From Phocicoccus schoeneichii (GTDB lineage Bacteria; Bacillota; Bacilli; Staphylococcales; Salinicoccaceae): a stretch of DNA of 64,000 nucleotides. Where the stretch lies: the NCBI RefSeq assembly GCF_014635565.1, contig NZ_BMDB01000002.1, positions 62,001 to 126,000 of the forward strand, in the 5' to 3' direction. The position numbers and the translations under genes were made by a program. Under the pieces are notes generated by a model, which saw only the letters and a program-made list of their open reading frames with translations, ran no database searches and was not told the origin of the DNA. This document shows positions 55,339 to 64,000 of the stretch, in pieces (within the stretch, counting starts at the first letter, position 1; each line of letters starts with the position of its first letter).

Positions 55339-55724
55339 TATTTATTTTCAGCTGGTTTGTATAGAATTGTTTGAATGAAGAACACAATAAAGCTAAGTAA
55401 TAAGACAGATCCACCAACAATATAGAATACTAATGAAAATGTCGTACTAGATAGTACGTTATTCATATACATTCCAATTGTAAGTCCAAATGCGCCAACG
55501 ATTGCTGACCACACATGTATTTTCTCTAAGACACCATATTTATTAACAAACACTTTATAGTAAACAGACCAACTAAATAACGTAAGCCAACCTACAACTA
55601 ATACGTGAGCGTGAATGGGTCTCATTGCGTAATCACCAGCACCTGCCATATGTGATCCCATAAATGCACCAATTAAACCAAATAATCCTGCACTAACTAA
55701 TAATATTTTCGATGGTTTGTGCAC
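55338..55724 (-). CDS. Small heme-copper-oxidase-subunit-I-like membrane protein
   Basis: A 128-residue protein with four TM segments. The motif MRPIHAHVLVVGWLTLFSW, with HAH, is like the heme-ligand helix of oxidase subunit I, as in short cytochrome-oxidase-like proteins of Bacillota. Too short to be a full oxidase. Function unknown. The HAH suggests heme or copper binding (inference). Confidence 0.62.
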   Translation of the reverse strand: MHKPSKILLVSAGLFGLIGAFMGSHMAGAGDYAMRPIHAHVLVVGWLTLFSWSVYYKVFVNKYGVLEKIHVWSAIVGAFGLTIGMYMNNVLSSTTFSLVFYIVGGSVLLLSFIVFFIQTILYKPAENK

Positions 55725-55900
55725 CTTAATTTCCCCCTAAACTCTTGTTTATATAGATAATATGAATTCAATATGAACAGAGTATGAACGCGTGTAACAT
55801 TTATTACACCGGATAAGCTGTTTAATTCACCGCTTACGAAAGATTCAACTTTATTAGAGATAAATATCCTATACTAAATGTAACAAAGGAGGGACATCAT

Positions 55901-56347
55901 ATGAAAACCGAACTAATCTTAGACCACTCTTTACCAGATGATGTAGTAAAAATTTATTCAAAAGATGCTCAGATAGGCGCACGCATTTTATCTTATATCG
56001 ATCACTTCACCACTGGTCTAGAAAACTTGGTCATACGCTCAGAAGACGGTGTAATCATTATAAAGAAAATGGATATCGTCTCTGCTGCAATTTACGATAA
56101 GTCTTTAACCATTTATACAAAAGAAGATGAAATCAAGACGTCAAAGGCTTTATCTGCACTTATGAAAGAATTAGATTCAAAAACCTTTTTACAAGTTTCA
56201 AAATCGGAGATGTTGAATATTCATATGATTAAACGAGTAGAGCCATCGTTCTCAGGAAATCTAGTTGCAAGAATGGCATACGGGGATAAAGTAATTATTT
56301 CAAGAAGGTATGTTTCAAAATTAAAAGAAAGGTTGGGAATAAAATGA
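55901..56347 (+). CDS. LytTR-domain DNA-binding regulator
   Basis: A 148-residue protein with a C-terminal LytTR domain (about residues 45-148: DGVIIIKKMDIVSAAIYDKS, FLQVSKSEMLNIHMIKRVEP, VIISRRYVSKLKERLG). It has no receiver domain. Such stand-alone LytTR proteins pair with a small membrane protein that restrains them. The next gene (DUF3021) overlaps by four bases. GGAGGGACATCAT precedes the ATG. Confidence 0.85.
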   Translation: MKTELILDHSLPDDVVKIYSKDAQIGARILSYIDHFTTGLENLVIRSEDGVIIIKKMDIVSAAIYDKSLTIYTKEDEIKTSKALSALMKELDSKTFLQVSKSEMLNIHMIKRVEPSFSGNLVARMAYGDKVIISRRYVSKLKERLGIK

Positions 56348-56718
56348 TTAAAAATATAATCAAAACAATATCACTCTCAGTGGGGATTGGAAGCTTTATC
56401 TTTCTATTCTCATTAATGACTATAGAACCTTCAAAAACTATTCTATCAGTCTGGATTGCTTCAGCTTTAATCGGCATTGCATCAATATTATATTATACAA
56501 AAGTCCCTAAAGTTATTGCTACAGTCGTACAGCTCGTTGTTGGTATCACTGCATTTACAATCGTCGCAATCATGAATCGTTGGATAACGATGACTATTAC
56601 TAATATTATATTATATGCTGGTGCTATACTAGCAATCATGATTATTATCCAATTGATTTTTTATCTTGTATCATTGAGTGATAGTAAACAAATCAACCAA
56701 AGACTTGAAGAGAAATAA
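56344..56718 (+). CDS. DUF3021 membrane protein
   Basis: A 124-residue protein with four TM segments, starting MIKNIIKTISLSVGIGSFIF. DUF3021 proteins are the usual partners of LytTR regulators and probably act as their membrane sensor or inhibitor. Overlaps the LytTR gene (ATGA). Confidence 0.82.
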   Translation: MIKNIIKTISLSVGIGSFIFLFSLMTIEPSKTILSVWIASALIGIASILYYTKVPKVIATVVQLVVGITAFTIVAIMNRWITMTITNIILYAGAILAIMIIIQLIFYLVSLSDSKQINQRLEEK

Positions 56719-56725
56719 TACTAAA

Positions 56726-56763
56726 CTAACAAAACCCAGTAGAACAACTACTGGGTTTTGTTT
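56726..56763 (+). terminator. Terminator of the LytTR/DUF3021 operon
   Basis: AACAAAACCCAGTAG / CTACTGGGTTTTGTTT: a 12-bp stem with loop AACAA and a T-tract. Confidence 0.9.
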
Positions 56764-56851
56764 AAATAAATGTTTGGGTAATGCTACCTTTGCCATTTGC
56801 ACATTGAACTTTAGCATATGCACCATTCACTAGTGTGATTTGAGGTGGCAT
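56762..56851 (-). pseudogene. Possible gene remnant downstream of the SDR gene
   Basis: An open frame of 29 codons from ATG (MPPQITLVNGAYAKVQCANG...), open further upstream to about 56885 (NYDTDCGHM). The sequence looks protein-like, with Cys and Gly in a secreted-domain style, but there is no ribosome-binding site. It may be the C-terminal end of a lost gene. Family not recognised. Confidence 0.35.
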
Positions 56852-56873
56852 ATGTCCACAGTCAGTATCATAA

Positions 56874-57566
56874 TTAGTGATTTTTAATTACCACTTGCTC
56901 AACTGTCAGATTCTTTCTCTCTTTTACATTTGCCATAATGATATCAGCGATATCTTCTGGATCCATTAATCCTGACATTTGTTTTTCTTCTAAGATGCCA
57001 TTCCAAAACTCTGTCTTCATACCACCCATATAAGCACCAAAGATGCGGATGTCCGTATCCTTAAGTTCTACTAGTAAGGCTTCTGTGAATCCACGTGCTC
57101 CAAATTTGCTCGCACAATATACCGTCTCATTCATTTTACCGACAAGACCTGCAGTAGATACAATGTTTGCGATCACACCGTCGTTATTTTTCTTCATAGA
57201 AGGCACCACTTGTTGCGTACAGTAAATCGTTCCCTTAACATTCACATCAATCATGCTGTTGATTTCATCCGCACTGATATCTTCCACTAATTTAAAAGCA
57301 CCTGTACCAGCGTTATTGACCAATACATCTACGTCACCATATTGTTCAGTAATTCCTTTAAACGTTGTTTCAACTGCAGAATAATCTGCAACATCCACTG
57401 AGTGAACAGAAAAATCATCCGACTTTAACGTCTCACCAACTTTTTTAAGTTTATGTTCATTACGGCCCAAAAGCGCTACATGATATCCTAAATCAGAAAA
57501 ACGACGTGCAAGAGACGCACCAAGACCACTACCAGCACCTGTAATTACCGCTAATTTTTTACTCAT
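56874..57566 (-). CDS. Short-chain dehydrogenase/reductase
   Basis: A 230-residue classical SDR. NAD(P) motif ITGAGSGLGASLARRF; NNAG; catalytic Ser in NIVSTAGLVG and YxxxK in YCASKFGARG. The substrate is unknown. The frame is open to 57614, but ATG 57566 with AGGAGAG upstream gives the family N-terminus. A decayed membrane-protein gene lies 31 bases upstream. Confidence 0.85.
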   Translation of the reverse strand: MSKKLAVITGAGSGLGASLARRFSDLGYHVALLGRNEHKLKKVGETLKSDDFSVHSVDVADYSAVETTFKGITEQYGDVDVLVNNAGTGAFKLVEDISADEINSMIDVNVKGTIYCTQQVVPSMKKNNDGVIANIVSTAGLVGKMNETVYCASKFGARGFTEALLVELKDTDIRIFGAYMGGMKTEFWNGILEEKQMSGLMDPEDIADIIMANVKERKNLTVEQVVIKNH

Positions 57567-57597
57567 TGATAAAAACTCTCCTCTAATTAATTTCAAT

Positions 57598-57873
57598 CTA
57601 TCCATAAACAACATGCTTATCGAAAATGAATCTTACATACTTATATACTACAAAAATAACGACTACCATTACAAACAATACCTCCACATAAATCAATGAA
57701 TATAAAAGGTCTAGTTCACTCTTTTCCCCTAAGAAATATCGCCTAGTGTTATAGAAAGGATACTAGAACCGAGACATAATATACTGGCAGCAATTGAAAC
57801 TCTCTTTAAAGCCACATTCATAATAATTGTAGCCATTCTAAATTGCACTATTTTTTTGCAACAATTCTTCCAT
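57598..57873 (-). pseudogene. Frameshifted small membrane-protein gene
   Basis: Reading MEELLQK, then a shift at a seven-A run (57851-57857), gives IVQFRMATIIMNVALKRVSI and AASILCLGSSILSITLG. A second shift near 57741-57744 returns to the first frame, RYFLGEKSELDLLYSLIYVE and on to KHVVYG-stop. The joined product is about 91 residues with two TM segments. Either alone is interrupted. Family not recognised. Two sequencing errors are the alternative. Confidence 0.55.
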
Positions 57874-58007
57874 TGGATTTCAAATTATTAATATATTTTA
57901 ACAAATTAGGCGAAATAGAATTTGTGCTAATCGCTTTTATTGTTTAATATTAGATATGTCAGATTCATTCTGACTATCCTCAATGGTTATGTTAAATACA
58001 AGTGAAT
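57874..58007. other. Gap upstream of the FMN riboswitch
   Basis: AT-rich, with stop codons in all frames. A small inverted repeat GTCAGATTCATTCTGAC is at about 57959-57975. The rib operon promoter must lie here, but I see no clear consensus pair. Nothing else recognised. Confidence 0.5.
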
Positions 58008-58136
58008 ACAATTCTTTCGGGGCTTGGTGAAATTCCAAACCGGCAGTAAAAGCCTGCGACCCGCATATTTCTTTTATGTGGCTGATCTAGTGAATATCTA
58101 GAGCCGACAGTTAAAGTCTGGATGGGAGAAAGAATG
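58008..58136 (+). promoter_or_regulatory. FMN riboswitch (RFN element)
   Basis: The conserved RFN elements are all present in order: TTCGGGGCTTGGTGAAATTCC, AAACCGGCAGTAAAAGCCTG, CGACCCGC, GCTGATCTAG, AGAGCCGACAGTTAAAGTC and GGATGGGAGAAAGAATG. It binds FMN and stops transcription of the riboflavin genes. The terminator at 58137-58186 is its expression platform. Confidence 0.97.
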
Positions 58137-58186
58137 AAGTGTACAGTTTATGAAAAGTAAACTGTTTATTTAGTGTACACTTTTTT
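58137..58186 (+). terminator. Riboswitch terminator
   Basis: AAGTGTAC..GTGTACACTTTTTT with an inner AGTTTA/TAAACT stem. It begins one base after the RFN element, where the family's terminator is expected. Confidence 0.88.
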
Positions 58187-58196
58187 ATAAATCAAC

Positions 58197-58228
58197 CACC
58201 CCTGAATCTAAAATTCAGGGGTATTTTT
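58197..58228 (+). terminator. Second terminator-like hairpin before ribD
   Basis: CCCCTGAAT-CTAAA-ATTCAGGGG followed by TATTTTTTG, a complete terminator shape 11 bases after the riboswitch terminator and just before the ribD ribosome-binding site. Confidence 0.75.
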
Positions 58229-58244
58229 TGAGGTGAACAATTTT

Positions 58245-59282
58245 ATGTATATGGATGCTGCTAGAGAACTCGTCAAAATGACGGTTGGACAAACCGGAGT
58301 CAATCCTCCTGTTGGTGCAATCATCGTTAAAGGTGGCGAAATTGTAGGCATAGGTGCGCATTTAAAAGACGGCGATGCGCACGCAGAAGTCCAAGCAATC
58401 CGAATGGCGAAAGAAAAATCTAAAAATGCAACTATTTATGTCACGCTTGAACCGTGCTCTCATTATGGTAAAACACCACCCTGTGTAGACGCGATTATAG
58501 AAGCGCGTATTAAACGTGTGATTTTTTCAGTAAAAGACCGTTCTTTAAAAGGTTGTACAGACCTTATGAAAGATCACGGCATTGAAGTCATTCAAGAATC
58601 AAACGAAGCACTCGAACAATTTTACGCTGAGTTTTTTCATGGAAAACAATTGCAAGTTCCAATCACGACGGTGAAAGTTTCGAGTTCATTGGATGGGAAA
58701 GTTGCAAATGATTTTAGTGAAAGCAAATGGATCACTAATAAGCAAGTCAAAGAGGATGTCTTTAAGCTAAGACACAGACACGATGCGATTATAACCGGCT
58801 ATCAAACAATAAAAAAAGATAACCCAAAATTAACGACAAGACTTCGGGATGGTAAGAGTCCCACTCCGATTATCTTGAGTCGCAGTGGCATCATTGACTT
58901 TAGCTTGGATATTTTTAAAGACGACAGCCGCAATATCATTATCATTACAGAAAACAAAAGATTACGTGCGCCATACACGCATGTAACTGTATTTTATCTT
59001 GATAAATGTAACGTGGAAAACATCCTGAAGAAATTGTACGCGTCTGGTTTTGGACGCGTGCTAGTAGAATCGGGACCAAACGTTACTTCACAATTTTTAA
59101 ATTCAGATTTAGTATTACACTTCACTCTCTATTATGCCCCGAAATTAATAGGTGGAAGCGGAAGATATCAATTCTTTCAAACAGAAGATATCGTACCTCT
59201 ACACGAATCCAAATTATTTACTTGTGTAAAGACAGAACATATTGAAGATAATCTCAAACTTACATTTAAAAAGGAGATTTAA
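58245..59282 (+). CDS. ribD: RibD: bifunctional deaminase/reductase
   Basis: A 345-residue RibD for riboflavin steps 2 and 3. The deaminase half has the zinc motifs DAHAEVQAI and EPCSHYGKTPPC. The reductase half has VSSSLDGKVANDFSESKWIT and VESGPNVTSQF. GAGGTGAACAATTTT precedes ATG 58245, preferred over GTG 58233. First gene of the FMN-riboswitch operon. Confidence 0.93.
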   Translation: MYMDAARELVKMTVGQTGVNPPVGAIIVKGGEIVGIGAHLKDGDAHAEVQAIRMAKEKSKNATIYVTLEPCSHYGKTPPCVDAIIEARIKRVIFSVKDRSLKGCTDLMKDHGIEVIQESNEALEQFYAEFFHGKQLQVPITTVKVSSSLDGKVANDFSESKWITNKQVKEDVFKLRHRHDAIITGYQTIKKDNPKLTTRLRDGKSPTPIILSRSGIIDFSLDIFKDDSRNIIIITENKRLRAPYTHVTVFYLDKCNVENILKKLYASGFGRVLVESGPNVTSQFLNSDLVLHFTLYYAPKLIGGSGRYQFFQTEDIVPLHESKLFTCVKTEHIEDNLKLTFKKEI

Positions 59283-59283
59283 T

Positions 59284-59889
59284 ATGTTTACAGGTATTGT
59301 GGAAACAACTGGTGTAGTCACTAAGAAAAGCACGACGAATACATTACACACGATTACAATCCATGCGAATCATTTCCTAGAGAATGTTCAAATTGGAAGT
59401 TCGATTAGTGTAAATGGCACATGTCTAACGGTGACTGATTTTAGCACAAACACATTTACGGTCGACATTATGCAAGAAACGCTTCAAATCACAACTCTCA
59501 AACATTTAGAAATAGGAAAAAAAGTCAATCTTGAGCGTGCCCTGACACCTACCAGTGAACTTGGTGGGCACTTTGTCACAGGTCATGTGGATGGAATTGG
59601 CGTGATTAAAGACATAGAATCACTTAATGAAACTAAAGTCATCACGATTGAAGTAGATGAACGCCTAAAATCTCACCTGATGAATCAAGGTTCAATCACA
59701 GTGGACGGGATCAGCCTGACTATCTTTAAAGTAGAAGATACACGTTTTAAAGTGCATATTATTCCAGAAACACTGCGAATCACGACGCTAAACGAAAGTC
59801 ATGTGGATGACACGGTGAACATCGAAACAGACATGCTCATAAAATATGTCGACAACATCCTGAAAAATAGGGAGGTTGCTGTTCAATGA
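59284..59889 (+). CDS. ribE: Riboflavin synthase alpha chain
   Basis: A 201-residue lumazine-binding protein with two similar halves (MFTGIVETTGVVTKKS and GHFVTGHVDGIGVIKD), each with a NGTCLTV or DGISLTI ligand segment. It makes riboflavin from two 6,7-dimethyl-8-ribityllumazine molecules. AAAAAGGAGATTTAAT precedes the ATG. Also called ribC/ribB by some naming systems. Overlaps ribBA. Confidence 0.93.
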   Translation: MFTGIVETTGVVTKKSTTNTLHTITIHANHFLENVQIGSSISVNGTCLTVTDFSTNTFTVDIMQETLQITTLKHLEIGKKVNLERALTPTSELGGHFVTGHVDGIGVIKDIESLNETKVITIEVDERLKSHLMNQGSITVDGISLTIFKVEDTRFKVHIIPETLRITTLNESHVDDTVNIETDMLIKYVDNILKNREVAVQ

Positions 59890-61061
59890 TTTTCGACTCA
59901 ATAGAAGAGGCTTTAAAAGACCTTAAGAGCGGTAAGGCAATCATCGTTGTAGACGATGAAAACAGAGAAAACGAAGGTGATTTACTCTCTGTTACAGAAT
60001 GGATGAACGAAGACACAATCAATTTCATGGCAACACATGGCCGTGGTCTTATCTGTTCACCTGTTTCAGAGAAAATCGCAAAATCAATCGGACTCACACC
60101 TATGATTAATAACAATACTGATCCATATGGTACAGCATTCACAATTAGTATTGATCACAAAGAAACTACTACTGGAATCAGTGCAGAAGAACGGTACTTC
60201 ACAGCCAAAATGATGTTAGAAGATAATATCACGATAGAGTCATTCAATCAACCAGGTCACCTGTTTCCTCTTATCGCAAAGAAAAATGGAGTGCTGGAAC
60301 GTCCTGGACATACTGAAGCGGCAGTAGATCTTGCACGACTGACTGGTGCTAAAGAAGCAGGAATCATCTGCGAAATTATGAACGAAGACGGTACGATGTC
60401 TCGACTTGAAGACCTCGTTCATTTCAAAGATAAACACAATCTAAAACTCATCACGATACAAGATCTTGTTCATTTCAGACGAGTCAATGAAGTCAATGTA
60501 ACGCGCGTAGCATCTGTAAAACTTCCTTCGGAAGATGGAGAATTTACGCTCGATGCCTATCGCAACTTTGATGGGTCGGAGCATCTGATGTTGCACAAAA
60601 ATTTACACGAAAATCCAAATGTGCGCGTGCATTCATCTTGTATCACTGGAGATATTTTTCATAGTAAACGTTGTGACTGCAAGGAACAATTAAGTAATGC
60701 TATGCGTTATATCGATGAAAATGGTGGTGCTGTTATTTATCTTTTTCAAGAAGGAAGAGGCATTGGACTCGTAAATAAATTAAAAGCATATGAGCTCATA
60801 GAAGAAGGGTATAACACAATCAGTGCGAACGAAAAATTAGGCTTTAAAGCGGATCTTCGAACATATGAAGTAGCTGCACAAATTTTAAAATATAACGAAA
60901 TAGAATCTGTACGATTACTTACAAATAATCCAGATAAAATTATGAGTCTGGAGTCATTTGGAATCGAAGTAGAATCACGAATTCCTTTAATAATTGAGGG
61001 CAACGAACACAACGCAGATTATCTAACGACAAAATTTGAACAGATGGGGCATATCATTTAG
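59886..61061 (+). CDS. ribBA: RibBA: DHBP synthase/GTP cyclohydrolase II
   Basis: A 391-residue fusion. N-terminal DHBP synthase (to about 200): [34 protein letters not shown]-terminal GTP cyclohydrolase II: zinc Cys in [20 protein letters not shown] and FQEGRGIGL. It feeds both branches of riboflavin synthesis. ATG overlaps the ribE stop by four bases. Confidence 0.94.
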   Translation: MIFDSIEEALKDLKSGKAIIVVDDENRENEGDLLSVTEWMNEDTINFMATHGRGLICSPVSEKIAKSIGLTPMINNNTDPYGTAFTISIDHKETTTGISAEERYFTAKMMLEDNITIESFNQPGHLFPLIAKKNGVLERPGHTEAAVDLARLTGAKEAGIICEIMNEDGTMSRLEDLVHFKDKHNLKLITIQDLVHFRRVNEVNVTRVASVKLPSEDGEFTLDAYRNFDGSEHLMLHKNLHENPNVRVHSSCITGDIFHSKRCDCKEQLSNAMRYIDENGGAVIYLFQEGRGIGLVNKLKAYELIEEGYNTISANEKLGFKADLRTYEVAAQILKYNEIESVRLLTNNPDKIMSLESFGIEVESRIPLIIEGNEHNADYLTTKFEQMGHII

Positions 61062-61072
61062 GAGGAAACAGC

Positions 61073-61531
61073 ATGAAATTAGAAGGTAAATTAAATGGTA
61101 AAGATTTAAATATAGGGATTGTAGTCGCACGTTTTAATGACTTTATAACAGACCGGTTACTAGAAGGGGCAAAGAAAACACTTATGCAACATGAGGTAGA
61201 AGAGGCCGATGTTGATATAGTATATGTACCAGGCGCATTCGAAATTCCATACGTTACAAAGAAACTCGCAGAATCAGAGAAATACGATGCAATCATTACA
61301 GTCGGATGCGTGATTAGAGGTGCTACAACACATTATGACTATGTGTGTAACGCTGTTACAAATGGAGTGAATCAAATAAATTTAACATCGAATACACCCG
61401 TTATATTTGGCGTTATAACTACAGAGAATATAGAACAAGCGATAGAACGCTCCGGCACGAAAGCAGGAAATAAAGGATCAGACTGTGCGCAAGCAGCAAT
61501 TGAAATGGCACAACTAAAACGCTTATTATAA
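61073..61531 (+). CDS. ribH: 6,7-Dimethyl-8-ribityllumazine synthase
   Basis: A 152-residue RibH that forms large shells and makes lumazine. Motifs: [50 protein letters not shown] and [35 protein letters not shown] precedes the ATG. Last gene of the operon. Confidence 0.95.
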   Translation: MKLEGKLNGKDLNIGIVVARFNDFITDRLLEGAKKTLMQHEVEEADVDIVYVPGAFEIPYVTKKLAESEKYDAIITVGCVIRGATTHYDYVCNAVTNGVNQINLTSNTPVIFGVITTENIEQAIERSGTKAGNKGSDCAQAAIEMAQLKRLL

Positions 61532-61532
61532 A

Positions 61533-61568
61533 ACAAAAATCACGACTCTCCGAGTCGTGATTTTTTAT
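61533..61568. terminator. Terminator of the rib operon (bidirectional)
   Basis: AAAAATCACGACTC-TCC-GAGTCGTGATTTTTTAT: a 13-bp stem with T-tracts on both strands. Confidence 0.9.
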
Positions 61569-61569
61569 A

Positions 61570-62634
61570 TTATTTTTGATCAGCATGAGTATCCCCAATA
61601 ACTTCACTATTTTTAATTGGATAGTTTCTAAATACATATGACATCACGAGACCTACTGCGAAACAGATCGCTGCTGTGATTATTGCATATTTTACAACTT
61701 CCATTGCTGGGTTAAATCCAAACATAACAAGTAGTCCTGGCGTCGGTGCTGCCGTTCCTGGAGCGTTATTTACAAGCCCAGAGTAGGCAAGTACAATACC
61801 GGCTAATCCACCGCCTATGAAATTGGTCACATAAATCGGTATCGGGTTAGCGGAGACGAGGTCTGCCTTCGATAATGGCTCGATCGCGATTGAAATTACG
61901 GATTTTAAGTTACCAATTTTTAATCGATGCAAGATTGTTGTATTCATAAAGCTTGAACCAAATGCTGTTAAGGCAGCTACTGCCATTGGAACACCTGTTA
62001 AACCAAGCATTGCTGTTAACGCCATTGAGCTGAGTGGAGATGTACCAACAACTGTGATGATACCACCTAAAATAAGTCCCATAATTAGTGGGCTTGTTGA
62101 CATCGCACCATCAATAATTGCACCTATTCTAAGTAATGATCCATCTACTAATGGAGTGAATAAAACACCAATTAAGCGTGCCAATGGAATACAAAAGATC
62201 ACAATGATAATAAAATCGAGTCCGTTTGTTACTTTCTTTTCAATAAAACGTATAATAAATGAAATAATGTAGGCTGCAAATAGTGCAGGGATGAGTCCGA
62301 TTTCAACAAAAGATACCGCAAGTAACGCTGAGTTTTGTGCGTTTATCTTTCTAGATAAAGCGACTAAGAATCCAACAATTACACCACTCATTGTGCCTGC
62401 TAAGTGACCTGTTTCTTGTAAGAATTCAATATGTAAAATATCACCAAGAACAAAACCTTGAAGTGCTTCTACTAGAAACGTAGCGATTGCAGCTGTCGCC
62501 AGCGCACTCATTACCGCACTACCGTCTGGAGCGTAGTAAGTAAAAATACTAAAAAATACTAGAATTAATAATAATAAACCAGTACCAACTAAAATATCTA
62601 TTTTAAACAACTCCTTTACTTTTACTATACACAT
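61570..62634 (-). CDS. PTS EIIC-like membrane protein
   Basis: A protein of about 354 residues and ten TM segments. It resembles the EIIC_2 membrane family (GLDFIIIVIFCIPLARLIGV, GGIITVVGTSPLSSMALTAM, NPIPIYVTNFIGGGLAG). Phosphotransferase partners are absent from this window, so it may be a stand-alone transporter. The start is unsure: ATG 62634 or 62652; a strong AAAGGAG lies slightly inside, without a good start codon. Confidence 0.68.
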   Translation of the reverse strand: MCIVKVKELFKIDILVGTGLLLLILVFFSIFTYYAPDGSAVMSALATAAIATFLVEALQGFVLGDILHIEFLQETGHLAGTMSGVIVGFLVALSRKINAQNSALLAVSFVEIGLIPALFAAYIISFIIRFIEKKVTNGLDFIIIVIFCIPLARLIGVLFTPLVDGSLLRIGAIIDGAMSTSPLIMGLILGGIITVVGTSPLSSMALTAMLGLTGVPMAVAALTAFGSSFMNTTILHRLKIGNLKSVISIAIEPLSKADLVSANPIPIYVTNFIGGGLAGIVLAYSGLVNNAPGTAAPTPGLLVMFGFNPAMEVVKYAIITAAICFAVGLVMSYVFRNYPIKNSEVIGDTHADQK

Positions 62635-62830
62635 TTGATTCTCAAAATGCATAGACTCTTGTGTAAAATAACACTCTTTTCTTCGAATTATCTTAATAAT
62701 ATCTAATTGTGAATGATTATAATATTTTGACTAAATGCTATAATTCATTTTCTCCACAAAATAAAGCAGAAATTATTCCATTTATCGTTCATGAAATGTA
62801 AAGTGAGTATATAGAAAAGAGGGAGTCGCC

Positions 62831-63580
62831 ATGAGCTCTGGAAAAAATCCTAATGATGCTTTTTCTCCACAATCTGTTATTTCATTGATATTTCTAATTA
62901 TTGTCATTGCTTTGTTTATATGGGCGTACTTTAACGTGGATGTACCTGAACCTGAAAAATTAAGACAAATTATTCTCGGCTACGGTTGGGCGGGGTGGAT
63001 TGTGTTTATCGGCATCGCATCACTGATTGCCATTACGCCAATTCCTGTTACAATTCCAGCACTCGTCGCTGGATCGTTATATGGTGTTGTAGAGGGAAGT
63101 GTCGTATCATTTCTTGGGGTTATGATTGGCTCTTGGATTGGGTATTGGATTGCACGTCTCACTGGTCAAGAACTGACTTTTAGATTATTAGGTCGTCATG
63201 GTCAGACTGTTAAAAATTATCTTGGGGATGCTGGATTCTTAGCGATGTGTACCGCACGCCTCATGCCAGGTTTGCCGTATTGGCCAGTCAATTATGGCGC
63301 CGGGGCATTAGGTGTCAGTCAATCTGCATTTCTTTCAGCCACATTTATTGCCTCGATTCCAGGACAAGTGTCACTTGTTGCACTTGGCGCATTTGCAGTA
63401 AATCCAACCATCTTAAATGGAACGATCCTTGCCTTCGCGTGGATTGTAGTAGGAGTAGCTACATGGACTTCGTATAAATATTGGCGCGGATCTAAAGCAC
63501 AGAAACGCATCAAGAAGAACAAAAAATACAAATTGAAGACTAAATTATTAAACACGAAAAAGCATGTATATGAAAAATGA
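62831..63580 (+). CDS. TVP38/TMEM64 (DedA-superfamily) membrane protein
   Basis: A 249-residue protein with about six TM segments. Key regions: AITPIPVTIPALVAGSLYGV, GSWIGYWIARLTGQELTFRL and RLMPGLPYWPVNYGAGALG. The C-terminus is very basic (KRIKKNKKYKLKTKLLNTKK). TVP38 proteins belong to the DedA superfamily of lipid scramblases or flippases; the substrate is unknown. GAAAAGAGGGAGTCGCC precedes the ATG. Confidence 0.8.
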   Translation: MSSGKNPNDAFSPQSVISLIFLIIVIALFIWAYFNVDVPEPEKLRQIILGYGWAGWIVFIGIASLIAITPIPVTIPALVAGSLYGVVEGSVVSFLGVMIGSWIGYWIARLTGQELTFRLLGRHGQTVKNYLGDAGFLAMCTARLMPGLPYWPVNYGAGALGVSQSAFLSATFIASIPGQVSLVALGAFAVNPTILNGTILAFAWIVVGVATWTSYKYWRGSKAQKRIKKNKKYKLKTKLLNTKKHVYEK

Positions 63581-64000
63581 ACTGACCCCCTAATTCCGGA
63601 CACGGATTTAGAAGGTCTTTGTATGTCAAAGTATAGTTATGATTTGAAGTTAGAAATTATAAAAAGATATGAAGAAGGTTTTGGATCAACCATTCTTTCA
63701 AAATAGTTTAATATAAGCCATGATACGATAAATAATTGGATAATGGCTTATAATCTCTATGGCGAAGTTCGTCTAAAGAAAAGTTTATCTAAAACACGTT
63801 ATTCTGGTGAGTTTAAGTTATCCGTATTAAAATATAGGATAAATAACGAAACTTCCTATTCAGAAACAGCTCAAGTCTTTGGGATCAAGAATCCATCTAC
63901 TTAATTACTCTAATATATTTTTATTAAACCGGAAAATAAAGAAGTAACAAGTAGTCTCTTCATAAAAATCCAGAACAAATATAGTCAAATCCTTTTGTGT
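63577..64000 (+). mobile_element. Remnant of an IS3-family element
   Basis: The 5' end (63579-63602) has TGAACTGACCCCCTAATTCC, similar to IS3-group inverted repeat ends. The orfA-like frame starts at 63623 (MSKYSYDLKLEIIKRYEEGF) but has an in-frame TAG at 63704. It continues FNISHDTINNWIMAYNLYGE and stops again at 63902. Further pieces follow to the window end. No intact orfB is visible. Certainly inactive. Confidence 0.8.
63623..63904 (+). pseudogene. IS3-family OrfA transposase fragment with in-frame stop
   Basis: Two HTH-like units typical of IS150-type OrfA: one near the start, cut by TAG 63704-63706, and one ending TSYSETAQVFGIKNPST before TAA. It abuts the TVP38 gene; the IR-like end starts within its last codon. 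Confidence 0.78.

Noticed and set aside
55220-55420. 66-codon minus-strand frame near the 55338 gene
   Set aside because: It overlaps the oxidase-like gene and a terminator in another frame and has no protein-like features.

Overview
This 64 kb window comes from a low-GC Gram-positive bacterium, almost certainly a member of the Staphylococcaceae. The evidence is the complete S10-spc ribosomal protein order, an FmhB/FemX-type peptidoglycan aminoacyltransferase, an SE1832-like small protein beside a NorA-like exporter, CstA/CstB/CstR persulfide genes, a SagB-like glucosaminidase and malate:quinone oxidoreductase. The unfused DAHP synthase and chorismate mutase, the VTC/DUF4956 pair and the acetyl-type MetA suggest a genus outside Staphylococcus proper (for example a Jeotgalicoccus/Nosocomiicoccus-like lineage). 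That placement is inference.

Layout. 1-9.2 kb: S10-spc ribosomal protein genes on the minus strand, driven by a promoter near 9.16 kb. 9.2-20 kb: PurR-boxed purine permease, PepSY lipoprotein, SE1832/MFS operon, FmhB, DUF368 (PopT-type) carrier, Na/Pi transporter, and a divergent OFA transporter/fdhD pair around a 22-bp palindrome. 20-25 kb: SagB-like glucosaminidase, metA, and aromatic biosynthesis genes (DAHP synthase, chorismate mutase, divergent tyrA). The DAHP synthase gene is preceded by a consensus promoter, a leader peptide ending FYFGYY, mutually exclusive hairpins and a terminator. 25-37 kb: five 51-bp tandem repeats, a RacA-like MerR/coiled-coil protein, mqo, ytoQ, yeiH, iadA, degV, a SulP transporter with a UspA protein, and a CueP lipoprotein. 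37-47 kb: ABC-F ATPase and methyltransferase genes behind an attenuator-like leader, two paralogous amino-acid permeases, TetR/YhgE, a second UspA that seems to lack a standard start codon, and an M20 peptidase. 47-57 kb: VTC/DUF4956/GNAT operon, the cst persulfide operon with three 16-bp operators, acetate permease ActP/DUF485, and a LytTR/DUF3021 pair. 57-64 kb: SDR enzyme, a decayed small membrane gene, the FMN-riboswitch ribDEBAH operon, a PTS-EIIC-like protein, a TVP38 protein and a decayed IS3-type element.

The strongest leads are the Phe/Tyr leader-peptide attenuator, the attenuator before the ABC-F gene, and two 16-bp sites each one base from the ParB parS consensus (36810 and 53141). 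These sit in the same window as a RacA-like protein and RacA-like palindromes. All calls rest on reading sequence and translations only. No database or folding program was run.
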